From Curvibacter delicatus NBRC 14919 (GTDB taxonomy: Bacteria > Pseudomonadota > Gammaproteobacteria > Burkholderiales > Burkholderiaceae_C), in NCBI RefSeq assembly GCF_001592265.1, contig NZ_BCWP01000005.1, positions 1 to 64,000 of the forward strand: a stretch of 64,000 bases of DNA, in the 5' to 3' direction. Positions 36,648 through 45,308 of this stretch are shown here, piece after piece (the stretch's first letter is position 1; each line of letters begins with the position of its first letter). Made by a program: the position numbers and the translations under genes. A model generated the notes under the pieces. That model did not search any database and was not told the DNA's origin. It saw nothing but the letters and a program-made list of their open reading frames with translations.

Positions 36648-38261
36648 GTGCGGTCAAGTTCGAAATTGAAAATTTGGACCCAGTTGCTGGCCACCATCGG
36701 CGTGGCACTGCTGGTCGTCTGGTCGGGGGTGATCGTCTGGCAAAGTTATGTGTCGCGCCAGGCTGCCCTGGCCCAGGCGCAGGACTTCTCCCTCAGCATG
36801 CACGACGCCACCATGGCCGGCCTGACCGGCATGATGGTCACCGGCACGGTGGCGCAGCGCAACATCCTGCTCGACCAGATCAAGCAGCTGGGCACCATCC
36901 GCGATGTGCGCGTGCTGCGCGCCGAGGCGGTGAGCAAGATCTTCGGCCCCGGCAGCGGCAAGGACGATGCCCAGCCCGATGCGCGCGAAAACCAGGTACT
37001 GCAAAGCGGCAAGGAACAGATCTGGACCGAGAGCGACGACAAGGGCGAGTACATGCGCGCCATCCGCCCGGCCATCGCCAGCAAGAACTACCTTGGCAAG
37101 GACTGCACGGTGTGCCACCAGGTGCCTGAAGGCACGGTACTGGGCGCCGTGAGCATGAAGGTCTCGCTTGACCATGTGAACCAGGGCCTGGTGGAGCAGC
37201 GCTACAAGTCCATCCTGGCGGCCTTCCTCACCAGCATTCCGGTGCTGCTGCTGATCTACCCCTTCATCCGCCGCGTCGTCACGGCCCCGCTGGCCGGCGG
37301 CGTGACGGCGGCGCGCGCCATCGCCACCGGCGACCTGACGCAGAAGATCGAAGTCACCTCCAGCAACGAGGTGGGCGACCTGCAGCAGTCGCTGCGCGAC
37401 ATGAACGACAGCCTGATCCGCATCGTCGGCCAGGTACGCTCGGTCACCGACGAGATCTACGCCGCCTCGAACGAAATCTCGCAGCGCAATGCCGACCTGG
37501 CCGGCCGCACCGAAGAGCAGGTAGGCACGCTGGAACGCACCGCCCAGTCCATGCACCAGTTCACCACCATGGTCACCCGCAATGCCGAGGACGCGCAGCG
37601 CGCCAACCGGCTGGTGCTCGACGCCTCCGAGGTGGCCACCCGCGGCGGCGGTGTGGTGACACAGGTGGTGAAGACCATGGAGTCGATCGACAGTTCCTCC
37701 AAGCGCATCGTGGACATCATCGGTGTCATCGACGGCATCGCCTTCCAGACCAATATCCTGGCCCTGAACGCCGCGGTGGAAGCCGCGCGGGCCGGTGAGC
37801 AGGGACGCGGTTTTGCCGTCGTGGCGGCCGAGGTACGCAGCCTGGCCCAGCGCTCGGCCGAAGCGGCCAAGGAAATCAAGACGCTGATCGACGATTCAGC
37901 CGCGCGCGTGCAGACCGGCAGTGCCCTGGTGCACCAGGCCGGCGCCACGATGAAGGAAATCGTCGAGAGCATCCAGCACGTAACGCAGATCATGAGCGGC
38001 ATTGCCACCGCCAGTGCCGAGCAGATCTCGGGCATCGCGCGCGTCAACCAGGACATCGACGGCATGAACAGCGCCACACAGCAGAACGCCGCCATGGTGG
38101 AGCAAGCGGCCTTCAATGCACGTTCGCTGCAGGAGCAGGCCGGCCACCTGGAACAGGTGGTGCGCACCTTCAAGCTGGAGGTGGCAGCCGTGACTGCGGT
38201 CGCCGGCGAGGCCCTGCCGGCCGGCAGCGCGCCGCAGCTGCCCTACGACACCAGCCGCTGA
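36648..38261 (+). CDS. Chemoreceptor with periplasmic CxxCH haem motif
   Basis: Methyl-accepting chemotaxis protein of 537 residues. Membrane helix at ~12-34, periplasmic domain, second helix ~195-215, HAMP, and the signalling tip [20 protein letters not shown]. The periplasmic domain contains C153-T-V-C156-H157, the covalent haem c attachment motif, in the stretch KDCTVCHQVPEGTVLGAVS. That fits a Tll0287/DUF3365-like haem sensor of redox state or a gas. GTG start at 36648 with GGGAGGG just before it. The molybdopterin enzyme upstream could make the redox signal relevant, but the genes need not be linked. Confidence 0.9.
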   Translation: MRSSSKLKIWTQLLATIGVALLVVWSGVIVWQSYVSRQAALAQAQDFSLSMHDATMAGLTGMMVTGTVAQRNILLDQIKQLGTIRDVRVLRAEAVSKIFGPGSGKDDAQPDARENQVLQSGKEQIWTESDDKGEYMRAIRPAIASKNYLGKDCTVCHQVPEGTVLGAVSMKVSLDHVNQGLVEQRYKSILAAFLTSIPVLLLIYPFIRRVVTAPLAGGVTAARAIATGDLTQKIEVTSSNEVGDLQQSLRDMNDSLIRIVGQVRSVTDEIYAASNEISQRNADLAGRTEEQVGTLERTAQSMHQFTTMVTRNAEDAQRANRLVLDASEVATRGGGVVTQVVKTMESIDSSSKRIVDIIGVIDGIAFQTNILALNAAVEAARAGEQGRGFAVVAAEVRSLAQRSAEAAKEIKTLIDDSAARVQTGSALVHQAGATMKEIVESIQHVTQIMSGIATASAEQISGIARVNQDIDGMNSATQQNAAMVEQAAFNARSLQEQAGHLEQVVRTFKLEVAAVTAVAGEALPAGSAPQLPYDTSR

Positions 38262-38271
38262 GCAGCCCGGC

Positions 38272-38712
38272 TCAGCGCAGCTGGCTGCGCACCCAGGCGG
38301 CAATCTGCGCCGGCGAGGTCATGGCGCCCGGCTGGCGCGCCACCTCACGCCCGCCGACAAACAGCGCCAACGTCGGGATGCTGCGGATGTTGAAGCGTGC
38401 CGCCAGACTCTGTGCCGCTTCGGTATTCACCTTGGCCACGCGCACTTGCGGCTCAAGCTGGCCGGCTGCCTGTTCGTAGGCCGGCGCCATCATGCGGCAC
38501 GGCCCGCACCAGGGGGCCCAGAAGTCCACCAGCACCGGGATCTCGTTGCGGCCGATGTGGCGCTCGAACGAGGCGTCATCCAGCTCCAGCGGATGCCCGG
38601 TGAACAGCGGCTGGTGGCACTTGCCGCAATCGGGCGCATGCCCCAGGTCGGCCACCTGGACCCGGTTGGTGGTGTGGCAGTGCGGACAGACGATGTGGCG
38701 CGTATCGCTCAT
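38272..38712 (-). CDS. trxC: Thioredoxin 2
   Basis: Zinc-finger thioredoxin of 146 residues. Two N-terminal Cys pairs, CPHC (~residue 9) and CGKC (~31), bind zinc; the thioredoxin domain has the WCGPC active site (~residue 69) and the cis-Pro in IRSIPTLALF. In E. coli TrxC belongs to the peroxide response. Convergent with the chemoreceptor gene, 10 bp apart. Confidence 0.95.
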   Translation of the reverse strand: MSDTRHIVCPHCHTTNRVQVADLGHAPDCGKCHQPLFTGHPLELDDASFERHIGRNEIPVLVDFWAPWCGPCRMMAPAYEQAAGQLEPQVRVAKVNTEAAQSLAARFNIRSIPTLALFVGGREVARQPGAMTSPAQIAAWVRSQLR

Positions 38713-38773
38713 GGTGAACCCTTTCTTCTACCTCCCAGAATGGGGGCAGGGGTATGTCAGTTCAAGAGGGCAC

Positions 38774-38968
38774 TCAGAGCACCTTGGCCACACCGGCCGC
38801 CACCAGGCTCAGGATGATGGTGGTGGTGACCGGCAGGTTGAACTCGCGCCCGAAGAGGGTGAAGTTCAGGTCACCCGGCAGGCGGCCGAAGCCGATCTTC
38901 TTGAACCAGGGTGTGAAGGCGTTGATGATCAGCAGCGCGATGAAGATGACAATGAGCCAGCGGAACAT
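38774..38968 (-). CDS. DUF2905 small membrane protein
   Basis: 64-residue protein with two hydrophobic helices and the DUF2905 pattern FGRLPGDLNF between them. Function unknown; widespread in bacteria. Sits 14 bp below the MidA-like methyltransferase gene on the same strand. Confidence 0.88.
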   Translation of the reverse strand: MFRWLIVIFIALLIINAFTPWFKKIGFGRLPGDLNFTLFGREFNLPVTTTIILSLVAAGVAKVL

Positions 38969-38982
38969 GGATCGGGCCTTGT

Positions 38983-40080
38983 TTACAGGGTATGGGTGCG
39001 GTCACCCGCGGTGAAACCCAGCGCCGCCCAAGGCTCGCCGATGGTGAAGCCGATGACCTTGAACAGTTCGCCCATTTCATGTTCCATGATGAGCTTGCTG
39101 GCCTGGGCGCGTGCGGCCAGGTCGGTCTGCTCCATCAGCTGGGCCAGGCCGCAGTTCAGCAGGAAGCGCGCCTGCGAGCCATAGCCCAGCACCGCCAGCC
39201 CGGCTTCCTGTGCCGCCAGCGCCACACCGGTGAAGTTGACGTGGGCCGTGATGTCCTTCAGCCCCACATCGCACAAGGGGTCGGGGTCGGCCTGGTGGGC
39301 GCGGTGGCACATCACGGTGCCCATGTGGCGCTGCGGGTGGTAGTACTCGCGCTCGGGAAAGCCGTAGTCGAGAAAGAAGGCGGCGCCGACCTTGAGACGG
39401 TCGGCCAGCGTGCGCATAAAGGCCTCGGCCTGCGGGTGGATTTCGGTCAGGTAGTCGTGTGCCCCGTCCACCTCGAGCGGCGGGCGCAGGTCGGTGGCGC
39501 GGTCCTGCCAGGCGAAAGCCTGCGTCGCGGCATCAACGGCCACGCCGCGCTCATGCCAGACGCCGCCCAGCCGCGCCAGCAGCTTGACCGGCATGGCGTC
39601 CAGCACCTCGTTGCCCACCACCACACCCTGCATCTCTGTCGGCAGCTCGCTGGCCCAGTGCACCTTGTCACCGAATTTCTGCAAGGTCTGTTGTTGGCGC
39701 GCGCGCAGGGCGCCCGAGAGGTCGACAATGGTGTAACGCGTCACCTGCTCGCCCAGGGTGTCAAGCAGCTGCTGCGCCAGCGCGCCGGAGCCGGCGCCGA
39801 ACTCCCACAGCTCGTGTGTCTGCGTCTGCTGCAGCGCCTGACCGACCTGCGCCGCCAGCGCGCGGCCGAACAGCGGCGACAGCTCGGGTGCGGTCACGAA
39901 GTCGCTGCCGGAGCCGGGCATGAGGCCGAGTTTGCGCAAGTCGTTGGCGTAATAGCCCAGGCCCGGGGTGTACAGGGCCTGGGCCATGAAGTCGTCAAAA
40001 CCGAGCCAGCCGCCGGCCGCCTGGATGGCTTGCACAATGCGGGATGTCAGGGCGGTCGTTAAACTGTCGGGTGTTGTCAT
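38983..40080 (-). CDS. MidA/NDUFAF7-like class I SAM methyltransferase
   Basis: 365-residue protein (DUF185). Visible are the N-terminal DFMAQALYTPGLGYY, the SAM-binding WEFGAGSGALAQQLL and GNEVLDAMPVKLL. The mitochondrial relative NDUFAF7 methylates an arginine of a complex I subunit; the bacterial substrate is not known. It starts 20 bp from the divergent SDR gene, so both promoters must reach into coding sequence. Confidence 0.92.
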   Translation of the reverse strand: MTTPDSLTTALTSRIVQAIQAAGGWLGFDDFMAQALYTPGLGYYANDLRKLGLMPGSGSDFVTAPELSPLFGRALAAQVGQALQQTQTHELWEFGAGSGALAQQLLDTLGEQVTRYTIVDLSGALRARQQQTLQKFGDKVHWASELPTEMQGVVVGNEVLDAMPVKLLARLGGVWHERGVAVDAATQAFAWQDRATDLRPPLEVDGAHDYLTEIHPQAEAFMRTLADRLKVGAAFFLDYGFPEREYYHPQRHMGTVMCHRAHQADPDPLCDVGLKDITAHVNFTGVALAAQEAGLAVLGYGSQARFLLNCGLAQLMEQTDLAARAQASKLIMEHEMGELFKVIGFTIGEPWAALGFTAGDRTHTL

Positions 40081-40100
40081 CGCCCCCGGATTGTCCCCGA

Positions 40101-40868
40101 ATGTCGCCCTCCCATCCTGAACGCACGGTTCTCGTCACCGGCTCGGCCAAACGGCTGGGCCGCGAGATCGCGCTCACCCTGGCCCGCGCCGGCTGGCAGG
40201 TGGCCATCCATTACCGCGACTCGGATGAAGACGCTATCAAAACAGTAGCTGATTGCGAACAATTCACGGGGGCTGCAGCCGCTTTTGATGCCGACTTGGC
40301 GGACGAGGCGGCAGTGCGCGCCCTGCTGCCGCGGGTGATCGCCCACTTCGGCCAGGTGGATGCCGTGGTCAACTGTGCAGCCATTTTCGAGCACGACAGC
40401 GCGCAGAGTTTCAGCTTTGCAGCCATGGAGCGGCACCTGCGCTGCAACACCGGTGCCGCCATCCTCCTGGCCCAGGCACTGCATGCCCATGTGCATGAAC
40501 GTGCCGGTGACGGCGTGGTGGTCAACCTGCTGGACCAGAAGCTGTGGAACCAGAACCCGGACTTCATCAGCTACACCCTGTCCAAGGCGGCGCTGGAGGC
40601 CGCCAACACCATGCTGGCCCAGGCACTGGCCCCCGATGTGCGGGTGGTGGGCGTGGCCCCCGGCCTGACCCTGACCAGTGAATTCCTGACGCCGGAAAAG
40701 TTCGAGGCGCTGCACAAGCTGTCGCCGCTGGGCCGCTCGTCCACACCGGACGACGTGGCCGCGGCGGTGAAGTTTGCGCTGGAGAATTCCTCCATCACCG
40801 GCACCACGTTGCTGGTGGACGGCGGCCAGCACCTGATGCGCTTCGAGCGTGATTTTTCGATGATGTGA
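40101..40868 (+). CDS. SDR, pteridine-reductase/FolM-like
   Basis: Short-chain dehydrogenase of 255 residues. The cofactor motif TGSAKRLGREIA has the Arg-x-Gly of pteridine reductases (TGx3RxG) rather than the usual GxxxGxG, and NLLDQKLWNQNPDFISYTLSK contains the active-site Tyr and Lys. With folB 275 bp downstream, reduction of dihydropterin/monapterin or dihydrofolate is the best guess. A dispersed repeat (40233-40280) is read in frame within the region DAIKTVADCEQFTGAAAAF. ATG 40101 is chosen by homology. Confidence 0.85.
   Translation: MSPSHPERTVLVTGSAKRLGREIALTLARAGWQVAIHYRDSDEDAIKTVADCEQFTGAAAAFDADLADEAAVRALLPRVIAHFGQVDAVVNCAAIFEHDSAQSFSFAAMERHLRCNTGAAILLAQALHAHVHERAGDGVVVNLLDQKLWNQNPDFISYTLSKAALEAANTMLAQALAPDVRVVGVAPGLTLTSEFLTPEKFEALHKLSPLGRSSTPDDVAAAVKFALENSSITGTTLLVDGGQHLMRFERDFSMM
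40233..40280 (+). repeat. Dispersed TATYA-TAGCT repeat, copy inside the SDR gene
   Basis: Starts GCTATCAAAACAGTAGCTG; the 3' half (TTGCGAAC...GGCTGCAGCC) has drifted most. Position and frame keep the SDR gene open. Same family as the copies in cca, the YhhN gene and at the end of ybeZ. Confidence 0.6.
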
Positions 40869-40933
40869 GGCCAGGGCCTGACAACACCGATTTCACAAAA
40901 TGCGTTGCGGATCAGAAAAGTCATGCGGTAGGC

Positions 40934-40972
40934 GCGTCGTCGCAGCCGGAGTAATCTCCGGCAAGACGACGC
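40934..40972. repeat. Strong stem-loop upstream of folB
   Basis: Outer arms GCGTCGTC / GACGACGC and inner arms CCGGAG / CTCCGG around a TAAT loop, separated by small asymmetric bulges (GCAG, CAA). Both stems are perfect. It follows the SDR stop by 65 bp. It may be a terminator without a T-tract, part of a structured leader of folB, or an operator. Confidence 0.6.
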
Positions 40973-41009
40973 AACACCCCGCATGGTTTTTCTGGCCGCA
41001 ACCCGGAGG

Positions 41010-41110
41010 GAACATGGATAAAACCGAGCCACTCGTTGTTGCACTCCTAGCCCAGGCAGTCAGCCTGGGCGTCGTCGCGCGCCTAGATTGGCGCGGTTTT
41101 ATCCATGTTC
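41010..41110. repeat. 101-bp element with 17-bp perfect inverted ends upstream of folB
   Basis: GAACATGGATAAAACCG at 41010-41026 is the exact reverse complement of 41094-41110. Pairing continues inward with two mismatches to about 25 bp, and an inner hairpin CCCAGGC / GCCTGGG (41051-41069) sits in the loop. The arrangement fits either a small non-autonomous mobile element or a folded leader RNA of folB. The left arm contains a start codon with a strong ribosome site. Confidence 0.75.
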
Positions 41111-41142
41111 GCACTTGCGAAATCGGTATTGGCAGGCCCTAG
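41014..41142 (+). CDS. Possible 42-codon reading frame upstream of folB
   Basis: ATG 41014 is preceded by GGAGGG at ideal distance and the frame runs to TAG immediately before the folB ATG (TAGATG). The product begins MDKTEPLVVALLAQAVSLG and ends EIGIGRP. Its start codon lies in the left arm of the inverted repeat and would be hidden when the hairpin forms. It could be a leader peptide coupling translation to folB, or chance. I do not recognise the product. Confidence 0.4.
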   Translation: MDKTEPLVVALLAQAVSLGVVARLDWRGFIHVRTCEIGIGRP

Positions 41143-41514
41143 ATGTCCAACAACACAAGTACCCAGATCCTCACGCTCACCGGCTTGCGCTTCGATGCCA
41201 ACCTGGGCATCCTCGACCATGAGAAAACCGCGCCGCAGCCGATCCAGGTGGATGCCGAGCTCAACCTCGGCCCGCAGGCGCTGCTGCCGCACGACGATGA
41301 CATCAACCATGTGCTGGACTACCGCAAGGTGCGCCAGATCATCATCAACGAATGCACGGCCGAGCACGTGAACCTGCTAGAAAGCATGATCGGCAAACTG
41401 GCCAACCGTCTGCTGCTGCTGCCCGGCGTGGTGGGTGTGCGCGTGAAGATCGTCAAGCTGGAAATCTTTGACGACTGCGAAGTCGCCATCCGCGCCGAAA
41501 CCGGCCAGTGGTAA
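41143..41514 (+). CDS. folB: Dihydroneopterin aldolase
   Basis: Converts 7,8-dihydroneopterin to 6-hydroxymethyl-dihydropterin in folate synthesis. 123 residues, normal length; TLTGLRFDANLGILDHEK and DYRKVRQIIINECTAEHVNLLES carry the conserved active-site Glu/Lys regions. No clear Shine-Dalgarno precedes ATG 41143, which abuts the stop of the 42-codon frame, so coupled translation is possible. ttcA follows by 110 bp. Confidence 0.95.
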   Translation: MSNNTSTQILTLTGLRFDANLGILDHEKTAPQPIQVDAELNLGPQALLPHDDDINHVLDYRKVRQIIINECTAEHVNLLESMIGKLANRLLLLPGVVGVRVKIVKLEIFDDCEVAIRAETGQW

Positions 41515-41624
41515 TGAACAATTGAAGAGTGCCATCCCCACAGGACGGCTCATTGGCCGGGGCGGGAACCCCGCCGTGAAACGGGGCTCTGATCCTCACT
41601 GATTGAAATGAATTGAGAAGCAAC

Positions 41625-42548
41625 ATGAGTGCAGTCTGGATTGACAACGAACCTGCGGTCAGCGACGCCAAGTCGCTGAAGATCGAGCGCGAAACGCACA
41701 AGCTCGAAAAGCGCCTGTGCCGCCAGGTCGGCCAGGCCATCGTCGACTACAACATGATCGAAGAAGGCGACCGCGTCATGGTCTGCCTGTCGGGCGGCAA
41801 GGACAGCTACGGCATGCTCGACATCCTGATGAAGCTGAAGGCCCGCGCGCCGATTGACTTCACGCTGGTGGCCGTCAACCTCGACCAGAAGCAGCCCGGT
41901 TTCCCCGACCACATCCTGCCTGAGTACCTGAAGAACCTGGGCATCGAGTTCCACATCGAGACGCAGGACACCTACTCCATCGTCAAGGAGAAGGTCCCCG
42001 AAGGCAAGACCATGTGCAGCCTGTGCAGCCGGCTGCGCCGCGGCATCCTGTACAAGGTGGCACGCGAACTCAAGTGCAACAAGCTGGCGCTGGGCCACCA
42101 CCGCGACGACATGCTGCAGACCTTCTTCCTCAACATGTTCTTTGGCGGCAAGCTGAAGGGCATGCCGCCCAAGCTCACCAGCGACAACGGCGAATTCATC
42201 GTCATCCGCCCGCTGGCCAATGTGGCCGAGAAGGACCTGATCCGCTGGGCCGAGCACAAGCAGTTCCCCATCATCCCCTGCACCCTGTGCGGCAGCCAGG
42301 AGAACCTGCAGCGCAAGCAGATCGGCAACCTGCTGCGCGAGTGGGACAAAAAATTCCCCGGCCGGCTGGAGACCATGTTCACCGCGCTGCAGAACGTCGT
42401 GCCCTCGCACCTGATGGACGCCAAACTGCACGACTTCAAGAACCTCAAGGCCAACGGCGTGCCGGACGAAAACGGCGACATCGTGTTCGACGAAGAGGAA
42501 TTCCCCACCACGCCGGCCCTGCCGGGCGTGCAGGTGGTATCGCTGTAG
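41625..42548 (+). CDS. ttcA: tRNA 2-thiocytidine(32) synthetase
   Basis: ATP-dependent, [4Fe-4S]-containing enzyme that thiolates C32 of some tRNAs. About 307 residues with the PP-loop [23 protein letters not shown] (first Cys pair) and [15 protein letters not shown], as expected for TtcA. ATG 41625 with GAGAAG upstream; the 4-codon longer TTG frame is not needed. Sulfur transfer to tRNA may share persulfide sources with the sulfur region at 57.5-64 kb, but that is speculation. Confidence 0.96.
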   Translation: MSAVWIDNEPAVSDAKSLKIERETHKLEKRLCRQVGQAIVDYNMIEEGDRVMVCLSGGKDSYGMLDILMKLKARAPIDFTLVAVNLDQKQPGFPDHILPEYLKNLGIEFHIETQDTYSIVKEKVPEGKTMCSLCSRLRRGILYKVARELKCNKLALGHHRDDMLQTFFLNMFFGGKLKGMPPKLTSDNGEFIVIRPLANVAEKDLIRWAEHKQFPIIPCTLCGSQENLQRKQIGNLLREWDKKFPGRLETMFTALQNVVPSHLMDAKLHDFKNLKANGVPDENGDIVFDEEEFPTTPALPGVQVVSL

Positions 42549-42559
42549 GCCACACGCCC

Positions 42560-43156
42560 ATGAAACGCCTGCTTGCCCTGTTCACCCTGACCCTGCTGCT
42601 GTCCGGCTGCGGCGGCATGCGGCTGGTGGACGCGCAGGTGCAGGCCACCGCCACCAACGCCACGATCGACAAAGGCGGGCGTTACCGCTTCGAACGCCTG
42701 CCTTCGCAGGCCGACCAGCCCCTGACCGCGCAGGTCGAGGCCATCACCCAGGTGGCCCTGGCCCAGGTGGGCCTGGTGCGCAACGACAGCGCCGCACGCT
42801 ACAGCGTGCTGCCGGGCGCACGCGTTCAGCCCTACACGGCCGACTACTGGGGCGACCCATGGGGCCGCTCTCCCGGGGGCGGACCTTACGGCCAGGTCGT
42901 GATCGGTACCGGCAGCGCCGGCAGCATGGTCGGCTGGGGCATGCGCTTCCCACCGCCCACCTACTACCGCTACGAGATCAGCCTGCTGCTGCGCGACCTG
43001 CAAAGCGGCCAGGTGGTCTATGAAACACGCGCCACGCACAACGGCCCCTGGGCCGACAACGCCAACATCCTGCCTGCCCTGTTCGAAGCAGCGCTGAAGG
43101 ACTTCCCCCACCCCCCGGCCGGCACACGCCAGGTCAATATCGAAATTCCGCGCTGA
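42560..43156 (+). CDS. DUF4136-like lipoprotein
   Basis: 198-residue lipoprotein with a signal peptide ending in the lipobox LSGC and a mature part with RYRFERLPSQ, then a Gly/Trp-rich middle (YWGDPWGRSPGGG) and YRYEISLLLRDLQSGQVVYETRA. These are features of the DUF4136 type. Function unknown. It lies 11 bp after ttcA. Confidence 0.8.
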   Translation: MKRLLALFTLTLLLSGCGGMRLVDAQVQATATNATIDKGGRYRFERLPSQADQPLTAQVEAITQVALAQVGLVRNDSAARYSVLPGARVQPYTADYWGDPWGRSPGGGPYGQVVIGTGSAGSMVGWGMRFPPPTYYRYEISLLLRDLQSGQVVYETRATHNGPWADNANILPALFEAALKDFPHPPAGTRQVNIEIPR

Positions 43157-43173
43157 GTCGCGCACAAACATTG

Positions 43174-43818
43174 ATGGACGCCACCCGCATTCTGGCCATC
43201 CGGCACGGTGAAACCGCCTGGAACGTCGACACCCGCATCCAAGGCCACCTCGACATTCCACTCAACGAACGCGGCCGCTGGCAAGCCCAACGGCTGGCCC
43301 GCGCGCTGGCAACACGCGACAGCCTGCAGGCCATCTACAGCAGCGACCTGTCGCGCGCCCATGAAACCGCACGCGCCATTGCCGAGGCCACCGGGGCACC
43401 GCTGACCACACACACCGGCCTGCGCGAACGCGGCTTCGGCCTCTTCGAAGGCAAGACCTACGTCGAGATCGAGCAGACCTGGCCGGAAGAGTCCGAGCGC
43501 TGGCGCAAACGCGACCCGCACTGGACACCGCTGGGCGGCGGCGAATCGCTGCTGCAGGTACGCGAGCGCATCACACGCACGCTGCACGAACTGGCCTCGC
43601 GCCATCCCGGCGAACAGATCGTGCTGGTGGCCCACGGCGGCGTGATGGACCAGCTCTACCGCGCCGCCACAGGGCAGGACCTGCAGGCCCCGCGCACCTG
43701 GCAGCTGACCAACACCGCCGTCAACCGCCTGCTGTGGACGCCGCAAGGCCTGTCCCTCGTCGGCTGGGCCGACACCACCCACCTCGACGACGAATCGCTC
43801 GACGAAATCACCAGCTGA
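43174..43818 (+). CDS. Histidine phosphatase (phosphoglycerate mutase-like)
   Basis: 214-residue cytoplasmic protein of the GpmB/CobC branch. The phosphorylated His is in AIRHGETAWN near the N-terminus; LRERGFGLFEGKTY and VAHGGVMD supply the other active-site residues. It is probably a broad phosphatase; no glycolytic or cobalamin context is present. ATG 43174, one codon after a TTG. Confidence 0.92.
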   Translation: MDATRILAIRHGETAWNVDTRIQGHLDIPLNERGRWQAQRLARALATRDSLQAIYSSDLSRAHETARAIAEATGAPLTTHTGLRERGFGLFEGKTYVEIEQTWPEESERWRKRDPHWTPLGGGESLLQVRERITRTLHELASRHPGEQIVLVAHGGVMDQLYRAATGQDLQAPRTWQLTNTAVNRLLWTPQGLSLVGWADTTHLDDESLDEITS

Positions 43819-43897
43819 GCGGCGCCACGCCACTGCGCGCGCGGCATGCGGGTTAATGCGAGGAGCGCACCGGCCCGCCCGTGGCGACAATGCGTGC

Positions 43898-44581
43898 ATG
43901 ACATCCCACTCGACCAGCGCGCCTTCCGGCCCGCTTTTTCTGCTGCTGATCGCGGCCGCTGCCGCATCCACCGGCACGGCCGCAGCCGGACTGGTCGAAT
44001 TGCACCGCCTTGCCAAACCGTTGGCCATGGTTTTTGCTATTATTTTCATAGCTTCTCGCGTAGATCAATCAAACCTCAGAGGCCGATTTGAATCACGATT
44101 CAAGACTTGGCTGCTGATTGCCCTGGCCTGCTCGCTGGCCGGTGACGTGGCCCTGATGTTTCCGGGTTATTTCATCCCCGGCCTGGTGGCCTTCCTGCTG
44201 GCCCACCTGAGTTACATCGCCCTGCTGAAGCAGGGCCAGGCTTGGTTTGCGAGCCGGCGTGCCCTCCTTGCCACGCTGGGCTTTGGCGCTGTCATGTATG
44301 CCGTGCTCTGGGTTGGCGGCTTGCCGCCCGCGCTGCGCGCGCCGGTGGCCGCTTATGTGCTGGTGATCACGCTGATGGCCGCACAGGCCATCGGCCGTGC
44401 CACGGTGCTGCGTGACAAAGCGGCCTGGGGCGTGGCCATCGGTGCCGTCTTCTTCATGCTCAGCGACACGCTGCTGGCGCTCAACAGGTTCGTCGCCCCG
44501 CTGCCGCTGGCGCCGCTGTGGGTGCTGTCCACCTACTACGCGGCACAGCTCCTGATCGTGCGCCACGCGCGCCCGACCTGA
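43898..44581 (+). CDS. YhhN-family membrane protein (lysoplasmalogenase-like)
   Basis: Integral-membrane protein of 227 residues with about seven helices, e.g. LLIALACSLAGDVALMF and FFMLSDTLLALNRF, the conserved GD and SD positions of the TMEM86/YhhN family. Some members hydrolyse lysoplasmalogens. A dispersed repeat (44036-44094) is translated within the loop VDQSNLRGRFESRFK. ATG 43898 chosen; the 14-codon longer frame is not membrane-like. Confidence 0.88.
   Translation: MTSHSTSAPSGPLFLLLIAAAAASTGTAAAGLVELHRLAKPLAMVFAIIFIASRVDQSNLRGRFESRFKTWLLIALACSLAGDVALMFPGYFIPGLVAFLLAHLSYIALLKQGQAWFASRRALLATLGFGAVMYAVLWVGGLPPALRAPVAAYVLVITLMAAQAIGRATVLRDKAAWGVAIGAVFFMLSDTLLALNRFVAPLPLAPLWVLSTYYAAQLLIVRHARPT
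44036..44094 (+). repeat. Dispersed TATYA-TAGCT repeat, copy inside the YhhN gene
   Basis: Starts GCTATTATTTTCATAGCTTC, continues TCGCGTAGATCAATCAAAC and ends CTCAGAGGCC. Strikingly AT-rich against its gene. It encodes the end of a hydrophobic helix (VFAIIFIASRV) and the loop after it. Best-preserved in-frame copy of the family. Confidence 0.7.
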
Positions 44582-44588
44582 CGAGACA

Positions 44589-45304
<716 letters not shown>

Positions 45305-45308
<4 letters not shown>

